The notes under the pieces: model-generated
What the model saw: only the letters and a program-made list of their open reading frames with translations
What the model was told of the DNA's origin: nothing
Databases searched by the model: none
Translations under genes and position numbers: made by a program
Shown here: one piece after another, positions 56,701-64,000 of the stretch
Layout: the number at the start of each line of letters is the position of its first letter
Position numbering within the stretch: the stretch's first letter is position 1
Origin: Melastoma dodecandrum
Lineage: Eukaryota; Streptophyta; Magnoliopsida; Myrtales; Melastomataceae
Length of the DNA: 64,000 nt
NCBI GenBank assembly: GCA_029817715.1
Contig: JARUPY010000356.1
Coordinates: forward strand, 1,335,001-1,399,000
Direction of reading: 5' to 3'

Positions 56701-57505
56701 AAAGAAATAGGAGGAATAATTCCTGAGATTAGTTCACCCATTGTTAAGGAGAAAGAGGATGAGATCACTTTTGATCATAAGGTAGACGTTATGAAAGTAG
56801 ATGAAGATTGGCAAATACCTTACGTCAATTTCTTGGAGAACACCGACTCACAAGTCGAGAGAAAGATTAAACTGGCAGCCAGACAATATGTGCTCTTAGA
56901 TAGTCTGTTGTACAAGAAAACTCAAGATGGGGTTTTGTTGAGGTCTGTCGACTTGGACGAAGCGATACTAATCATGTTGGAGACACATGAAGGGTTATGT
57001 GGTACTCACCAGTCAGGAGTAAAGATGTACTAGATGATTCAAAGGCATGGATTTTATTGGCCATCTATTACGAAGAATTGCATCGAGATGGCTAAATGTT
57101 GTAGAAAGTACTAGAAGTTTGGGCCTATAACTCGAGCTCCGAAGATAAATCTAGTAACAGAGCGACTGCATTTAAGTCTTGGGCTTTAGATATAATTGGC
57201 AAAATTAGACCTCACTCGAGTAAAAGAGACGCTTACATATTGGTGGCCACAAATTATTTTACCAAGTGGGTGGAGGCTAAAACTTATCAAAAAATCGACC
57301 AGAAGGAGGTAATCAAGTTCATCAATGCAAACATTATTTTTCATTTTAGACTTCCGTACAACATAGTAGTGAAGAATTGCACTATACTCAACAAGGAATT
57401 GATGCATGAGTTCTCGAGAGTGTCTGGTTTCATCGTCAACAATTCCTCACCATATTATCCACAGTCTAATGGCCAAGCAGAATCTACCAGCAAGCTTATT
57501 AAGAA
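56614..57505 (+). pseudogene. Gypsy integrase, C-terminally truncated
   Basis: The HHCC zinc-finger part includes ETHEGLCGTHQSGVKMY and a broken GFYWPSITKNCIEMAKCC (57,040-57,110). The core has YFTKWVEAKTYQKIDQKEVI, FHFRLPYNIVVKN and YYPQSNGQAESTSKLIKN (57,250-57,505). The core catalytic aspartate context (usually D N G) reads VVKNCTILN. Coding then joins PMD-like sequence, so the C-terminal domain is missing. Confidence 0.8.
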
Positions 57506-57519
57506 TGAGCCGCAGAACT

Positions 57520-58370
57520 AGAGTTTGATTTCTATCTCGAGCGGCTGAGTAAGTATGTATTCTGCTGTCCTGAGAAACAAGTTGCCATTTACATGTCCTG
57601 GATCAGTAATTCCTAGGTCCAAGTTGATGAGGCTGTGGCCTTTTCACCGTTCCTCCTTCAACTATTGTATAGAAGCCTTCGGAGTGCTTCTACTCTTGTG
57701 AAGGACAAATGTTTTCCAATTCATCCATCTGGGTCCAATATGGTTGCTGTATTTATGGACACATATTTGGTTTTCTCGGTGACTTCCTTTAACAAGTCAA
57801 CACTCAAGGGCGATAGGTGCTTTGGGCTAGATATACCTCTTCGTGCGTGTAGTAACTCGAGCACCTGGTCATCTAAGCTTGTCACTTCCCTGATGAATGA
57901 GCTGACCAATCCCCAGCCAGATCCTTCCAATGAATTCTATACTGCTCGAGACGGCTTTGTTGAGTGGTCTTAGTAGGACAGTGCCTTAACGCCTCGAGAC
58001 TTAGTGGGAATCTACCTAGATGACAAGTTCACATTCGAGATGTATAACCCTCAACTGTGTCTTAGACAACTTGGTTTCTTCCAAGATGTTAGTGTCCTAT
58101 TCTCGAAATACTATAACAGCTTTATTCACGGAAAAACCGCAACTAAGCGTTTCAAGGAAGTTGATGAGGTATTGGCTTGGACTGCTTTGTCTTTGGTCGA
58201 GTTCCCTTTCTCGAGAAACAGTGGAATTTCTGCGTCTGAGCTTTTCCAAGTCCATTGGACCATGACATGGTCTGAATTGTGAGGTTTTATGGCCATCTTC
58301 GACGACAATTTGGCTGACTTTTATGTGCCCAGTCCCGACCTAGAGAGTAAACCATGAAAACCTGGCTCGT
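57520..58370 (+). pseudogene. PMD-like coding segment inside gypsy element (C-terminal part, plus strand)
   Basis: Reads FYLERLSKYVFCCPEKQVAI, AFSPFLLQLLYRSLRSAS (57,540-57,680), a stretch of about 100 residues, DDKFTFEMYNPQLCLRQLGF (58,020-58,080), VLAWTALSLVEFPF, and VHWTMTWSEL..GFMAIFDD, ADFYVPSPDLES (58,250-58,350). Residue by residue it parallels the left-arm PMD pseudogene (CLPGKQVVVYMS, AFAPFLLQSLYMSL, YNPQLC, WTIMWSEM, LYVPSLDS). Only a few stops are present. Confidence 0.65.
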
Positions 58371-58379
58371 CTCCTTTTA

Positions 58380-58880
58380 CTTTGTGAAGTCGAACACTAG
58401 TACCCAAGGCAGAGCAGCCTGTCAGCAAGCAAACATCTTCTATGGTGACAGTCATAGGCCCCTCGGAAAGAAGAAAACATTCAATCTCGAAACCTTGAAT
58501 TCAAAAAATAAATCAAACTAGAACAGACTTTAGGGTCACAGAATCTCATTTTTCTCGAGATGGCAACCAAATCTCTTAAACCCAAACAACACAACTTCTG
58601 GTTTAGTTTTCCTTCTCATAGTTTAAACCACTTCTCGATAGAAGCATCGGTATGCTCTTTTACATTGAGCCAGTTGAGAAGAGCACAGAATTCAGGGTGA
58701 CATACCAGAATGGATGGCTCGGTAAGAAGATAAGTCTTAGGGATATCATGCTCCTTAAAAGCAGTTAACGGCAACGGGGGGACCCAACCTCATAAGTGGA
58801 GGATCACAATCTGGAATGGAGATACCCACTTGGTCGGCGAGATTATGGTACTAGTCGAATCGAACCTGGTCGGACATCTT
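58380..58880 (-). pseudogene. PMD N-terminal segment, minus strand
   Basis: The minus strand encodes SILVCHPEFCALLNWLNVKE (about 58,650-58,710) and GPMTVTIEDVCLLTGCSALG then TSVRLHKVKGD (58,390-58,480). It aligns with GPVTITLEEIFLLTNCSATG of the left arm (21,550-21,625). Orientation is opposite to the PMD C-terminal part just upstream, so the gene has been split and inverted. Confidence 0.65.
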
Positions 58881-59171
58881 TCGAGAATGTCACGCCGATG
58901 AAGAATAGTTTAGAAATTTAGGAAGAAGAAAAATAGGAGGCGAAGGTTGGTCGAAAAAAGGACCAAACATTGACGAAGGAACGGTTTCGGAAGTCTAAAA
59001 GAAATGAGGATTTGGAGAAGAAGGAAATGATTAGTATTCCAAGAACTCTAAGGGTAAAGAAGAGGGAAAAGAGATGCTTACTTGATAAGTTTCATCCATA
59101 AACACAGTACAGTGTTAAAACGCAGCCGTTTTGGGAACTTGGAAGGGTAAAAATAAAGTTCCCCATATTAT

Positions 59172-59192
59172 AATCAACAAAGGGGGGCTTAA
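59172..59192 (+). other. Polypurine tract of gypsy element
   Basis: caacaaaggggggcttaa immediately precedes the 3' LTR; expected primer site for plus-strand DNA synthesis. Confidence 0.75.
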
Positions 59193-59940
59193 TGTTGACA
59201 CATGAATTTTGGGCTTTGTCTTTAATGAGCTGTAGAGGTGAGACTCTTTGTAGACACCACTCGAGAAGCCCGAGAATAACTTTACTCAATAATCGCATCT
59301 CGAGAAGGCTACAGACATCACGTATCTCGGGACCTAGACTGCAACTCGAGAAACTACAACATCTTAGATCTTTTACTTTAACCCACGATGATAGAACATG
59401 ATACGTGGTAGGTTTAGGGAAGCCGTCCAAGATACGATGTGCATGGCTCCTACAAAATATGAATCAGATCGTGCACACGATCTAAGGAGACCATGTAACA
59501 GATGAAGAATCACAACTGCAAGATTTCGAGAACATAAAAGGCAGAAAGATTGATGAGACAAGGACACACCGAACACAACTGAAAAGCAGAACTCAGATTT
59601 TTCACTCCTTTTTTCCAGCGTCTCGAAACCACCTTCACATTCACTACATCCTACCACCGATCCACCAAGGTAGACTTCATTAAAGGGATTTATCGTAGCC
59701 GTCGTTCGCTCGCCGATCATCGTGAAGCACCCCACAGCCGTTCTCAACTCTTTTTGTTGTTTTTCATGTCAACGTCATGTCTGTAAATATTGTAAAGATT
59801 CAGATTCTGTAAGTCAACGTTGTTCATTATTTCAAGCATTGTGTTTACGTTTCAACTTGCTTTCATTTACTTTACGACGACCACAAATCAATATAAAATT
59901 CGACACGTGCTATAGGGAACACAATTCCGCGCCGATACCA
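59193..59940 (+). repeat. 3' LTR of gypsy element
   Basis: 748 bp, begins TGTTGACACATG and ends ...ccgcgccgatacca; partner of 51,943-52,711. Confidence 0.9.
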
Positions 59941-62900
59941 TCGCTTCCCAAATGCTCAATAATCGTAACCCGGTGTGGTTCCTCAATCCAAATTACTTGG
60001 TTGGTTGATTTGAATTTCCATAAATAGTTTCCACATTGGGCGGCAGACCTCCTCTCGGTGGTACACACGCATGGTATACAGAGGTCGTTTGATTTTCACT
60101 TGGATTTCGTCTTTCGTCCATAAGATCACAACATGTTGTCATCGTTCGCGTAACAGGGAGTATAGTTTAGTTGAGAATAATTTATATCGCTCATTTGATT
60201 TTTAGTATGGTCGGGACTTTATTATTCACCCAGGAAGAAACAGTTTCCAACATTTGCTTGATTAATACCATATCTTATTATTCCCCCCTAGCTAAACTTT
60301 GAGTTTTGCATTAGCGTGTTTCAACCCATCCACGTGAAGTATGTGGATTTTGTCAGAGTAAACTTTTGGAATTTTATTTTATAAAATTCTTATTGGGTTA
60401 TAATTAATTAACGATTAACGTTTCTTAAATCGAGATGTGTTACAATATACGAGACAATGTATGATAACCCTTTCATATGTGTCATCTTTTATTTGGGCCG
60501 GTGGGCATTCGGTCTAGGCCATGTGGACGTAAGCCCGTGATAGAAGGTCTCGTCACACCTTATATTAGCAGGTATTAGGTCCCCGCTCTCACTTGCCATA
60601 ACTGTTTTACAGATCATGTCGGGCAACACTTTTGGAATTGAGATTGCGCTAAAAGATTTATTTGTATTATTCTCAAGGTATGTTAAGTTGGGAACATGTC
60701 TCTATTTTCCGTAGTTTTCTTGTCATATATTCGATTATGGTGATCTTGAATGGATGATTTTTCTTACATGTGTCACAAAACTAAGATGACAGTTAAAATA
60801 CGACATTGTAGAAATAGAAGCAACTCTACACGATGAACACTCTAGTATTTAATGAACTAGTTGAGATTCACTATATAAATAGAATTCTTGTAGATAACGT
60901 TAGAAAACGTAATCACAATTCGAGCAAAAATTTGGTTGTCATTTAGCTCTTAGTATTTAGGCATTATTGTTATGGTTGTTTTCTTCCTCAATATACTTTA
61001 TAAGCTTTAGTAAGTATACGTTATTGTTTAAACATCGCATTTTTCTTTATTCTTTATTCACGATGTTCACATTCTCAAACCAAATATTAAGTTTCATGTT
61101 TATTTGTCAAATATTATCAACAACAGACATCCGTGTGGTTACAAGCCATCCGATAGTTACAATGTCGTCATTGTTCATATGGTTTTCCTTGACATAGTCC
61201 AACACGGCTTGGAGCTTACTCACTTCTTGAGCTTACTCATCGAGGAGTGAGCGGATGAGTTTGACGACGGGCAGAGAAAATCCATTTATTCTTTAAGGAA
61301 GTCGGTGTTTTTAACATCGAGTTTGTGTGTGAAAAATGAACTCCGAATTTTATACACCGAATTAGCATCGAGTTCCCACTTAGGGGTTCAACACCGAGTT
61401 CGTCGGGAAATTATTTCTGATTTTTTTAAATTGACGAACTCGGTATTAAAAACACTAAATTATGAACATAATTTGACGAATTTTTAATATTATTACCCTA
61501 TTTTGTGAAATATTTTCTCGACGAACTAGAACGAAGCTGAGCCCCGGTCTTTGTTTATTTATTTAGTTGTCTAAGAACAACCCACAAAATATTACGACGA
61601 CACAATGTGAAAAGAATAAAGGAGACATGTAAATAATTAATTATTCTTTCACATGGCGGACCTCGATAATTGCATACCATAACATATATATACACTGTTG
61701 AACTTAATAGTGTTTAATTTAATTGTTTATGTTTGGATTAGGTGTCAATCTTGTTTGTTATTGCATGTATTCGTTTCCTCTCTTTCTTACCATGAAAAAA
61801 CATCCCATATCCATAAAATCACAAACATCACTGTTGACTTTTGTCGTTCTCACTCTTTCAAGGTTGCATCAAACCAAACCTACCGACCCAAACAAAAGAG
61901 TAACATGTTTGTCGGGGCGTAAAATTTTTTATTGGCTGTGTTTGGATTAGCTGTGAATGTCTATTATCTTCCTTTTAGAACCTGAAAGATGAACATAAAC
62001 TTGTAGTCTTGACTTGATCTGATTTGGGACTTTATTTCCATGTCCGATGAAGACTTTCTAGCGGTACATTCAGAAACTTGGGCCTCCGACGAGTAGGAAA
62101 TCGTGGTTTCGCACTCACCTCGGATACAGCCTCTGGAGACCTTCGTCCGAGTCCATCTCAATCCTTCGTAGTAAGACTGTATATATCTCACTCAAAGGCT
62201 CGGTGAGAAGGAGATATGACCAGGAGACACAGACCAGGTTTGATGCTTGTGTGTCAATCTCTACTATTACTGTCCTATGTCTTAAGGATGCCTGAATCCC
62301 AGGTCTGGTCGCCACACACAACCATACCTGCCGAACTAAACATACATCACTCATGGTCCTTAGCATGGTACAAGGAGCATGTTGAAAAGGTTATGAACAA
62401 CAAGTCCCGACTACCGTCGACCAAATGCCATACGCTTCCTTTGGATGTATCGAGGTCGAAATTTCCATTTGAGCGAGACTAAGATAACAGGGGAAAAGAA
62501 CTGTGTTTTGAGATGATGCTTGCTGTTTTCACGTGGTGTTCTTGCTTCAACTATTCTTAGAGATGTAATAATGAATTGGTCATGATAATGTTTTGCATCT
62601 TTTTAACAACTTTTGGAGGAGTTCATCTGATTTTTTGACTCCATTATTGTCCATCCAAAGGCATATCCTCCGAAAATTATGGCATGTTGTTATGATGTCT
62701 AAATGTTTTATCCCAATCTTTGACCTCTTGAAATGATACTACGTTGATATTAAAGATTCCATACTATGCAAACAAAATCAATAGGAAGTGTATGGGATGA
62801 GGGTTAAATAATATGAAAGATTCCCTTTCTCCTAAACCAGTTAACTTGTGATTGCAAAAATATAATAATATTTCCCCTAATACAAACCGAGCCTAAACTC

Positions 62901-63216
62901 GACTAGACAGTCTTGAAAGCGCATGACAATTTTAGCTCGAAAACAAATATAACTTAAACCCGAAAGACTGTCGACGTTCGAAACCGTGACAATGCGTCAA
63001 AATCCCCCATCATGATAAAATATTAATATTTATTATATAATATATAACACGGTATGTGAGTCGCTCGAGAGCTACCGAACCGGCTCGCTTCACCTAAAGG
63101 GCAAACTTGAGCTTGATCAAAAAGTCGATTTTGACCAAACTTTTTGCCCACAATACACACTTCCGCGTTGTTTAAATAAGAGGCTAAAGGATGAAATATG
63201 CCACATAATATTATAC

Positions 63217-63256
<40 letters not shown>

Positions 63257-63835
63257 TCGTAGTTGTTTTGTTTATGACAAGAGGGAAGAAACCGATCATT
63301 GTCAATCATTTCAAGCAACCAAACCGACAATCATGAGAGAAGTGGGTCCATCCCATTACATTATTACATGAGAATCTAACCTCCCTTTTCTTCTATCTCT
63401 TACAGGCAAACATTCGATGCCAAATCCTATATTTAAACAGGTCGAATATAAACCCAAATTTATATCAATTATAATATATGCTCAACGCACCGAATTATAT
63501 CAAAATCACTCTACCCCACCTCCATCATAAATCGAGATGTGTAAAAATTTAAATAAAAAATCATGCAAATTTGAACAGTGTTTCATGTATTGTCTCGTAT
63601 ACATCTCAACTTACGAAAACTTAAATTGGTAATTAATTATAGCTTAATAAAAATTTTATAAACCAAAATAAAATAATAAAAACTAAAATAAAATCCCAAC
63701 GTAATATAGACCCGACTATATACCAATTATAACCGATGCTTAGACACCGAACCACTCCCAAGACATATTTACATCCAACGCCCACTTTCTCCACGCCATT
63801 CAGACACTGACTGTCTGTGTCCCTAACGAGAAGAG
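59941..63835. other. Intergenic sequence without supported genes
   Basis: Mostly AT-rich. A GC-richer piece at 62,090-62,480 has overlapping short frames on both strands that I do not recognise, possibly a gene fragment. 61,300-61,470 contains repeated gagttc/cgagtt phrases. No RNA gene was recognised. Confidence 0.5.
63220..63254. repeat. (TTA)n microsatellite
   Basis: Pure run of about eleven tta units. Confidence 0.95.
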
Positions 63836-64000
63836 ATGTCCATTGTTAAGGTTGTTGTCCTGCTTTTGTGCACCTTGGTCAACTCCTCTGTAGTGGTTGC
63901 GGCCTTGGATCGCACAGCAAACTACGAGGGCTCGTCCGACCTCGTCAACCTACGCTACCACCTGGGTCCAGTCCTTGCATCTCCAGTCCGCCTCTACATC
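63836..64000 (+). CDS. EXORDIUM / phosphate-induced protein 1-like gene, 5' part
   Basis: The first 55 codons, cut by the window end. [15 protein letters not shown] is a signal peptide; after a short linker the mature region reads [20 protein letters not shown], the conserved opening of the EXORDIUM/PHI-1 family (YHxGPVLxSPxxxYxIWYG). Family members are secreted cell-wall or apoplastic proteins linked to brassinosteroid- and sugar-dependent growth; they are usually intronless and about 310 residues. No obvious TATA box within 100 bp; tatata at about 63,716 is the nearest candidate. The frame is open to the edge. Confidence 0.85.
   Translation, partial: MSIVKVVVLLLCTLVNSSVVVAALDRTANYEGSSDLVNLRYHLGPVLASPVRLYI

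Larger units (their letters stand above)
51943..59940 (+). mobile_element. Tat-like Ty3/gypsy retrotransposon, full length but inactive
   Basis: About 8.0 kb between two directly repeated LTRs. Internal plus-strand remnants in order are gag, protease, RT, RNase H, a second archaeal-type RNase H, integrase and then PMD-like sequence. Dual RNase H is characteristic of the Tat (Ogre/Retand) group. All reading frames are interrupted. No matching 5-bp target duplication is visible (taacc before, tcgct after), so ends may have drifted or recombined. Confidence 0.9.

Noticed and set aside
62115..62482. Overlapping frames at 62.1-62.5 kb as a gene
   Set aside because: No start context, splice signals or recognised domain; left as unassigned intergenic sequence.

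Overview
This is plant nuclear DNA, most likely from a eudicot. It carries intron-containing plant gene families (GDSL esterase/lipase, a DCD-domain protein, an EXORDIUM-like gene) in AT-rich intergenic sequence, packed with degenerate Ty1/copia and Ty3/gypsy LTR retrotransposons and Mutator-like elements (MULEs). No prokaryotic or organellar signature was seen.

Region 1-15.7 kb is a retrotransposon graveyard. It holds a minus-strand SIRE/Maximus-like copia with pol and an extra downstream ORF (about 2.7-7.6 kb), a plus-strand Tat-like gypsy fragment with an LTR piece (7.6-9.8 kb), LTR-like sequence of the SIRE family (9.8-11.4 kb), and a second minus-strand copia with gag, integrase and RT fragments (11.4-14.4 kb).

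Region 15.8-40.6 kb is the most striking part: a large, interrupted inverted duplication. Each arm carries a GDSL lipase gene facing outward, a fragment of a second GDSL gene in the opposite orientation, a small foldback element and part of a plant mobile domain (PMD) gene. A second inverted repeat (22.6-24.4 versus 26.6-28.4 kb) lies at the centre. The arms have since diverged. The left GDSL copy has a nonsense codon. The right arm holds a complete 2.6-kb MULE with a 9-bp target duplication (30,907-33,514), of which the left arm keeps only one 127-bp end. The right arm also has a truncated copia (34.5-38.4 kb) in place of a short left-arm segment. A second MULE of the same family forms the right border (40.6-about 42 kb). 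Both MULEs are saturated with the core TTAGTAA/TTACTAA, although the sequence between the motifs differs.

Region 42-64 kb holds a deleted copia copy, a probable LRR remnant, AT-rich spacers with a tandem duplication, one apparently intact three-exon DCD-domain gene (47,813-50,512), a complete-length but dead Tat-like gypsy element with both LTRs (51,943-59,940) that contains PMD sequence in two opposed pieces, and the first 55 codons of an EXORDIUM/phosphate-induced-1-like gene running off the window end.

Probably functional host genes are the right-arm GDSL gene, the DCD gene and the partial EXORDIUM-like gene. Everything else is transposon or pseudogene sequence. All comparisons were made by eye within the window; no database search was available.
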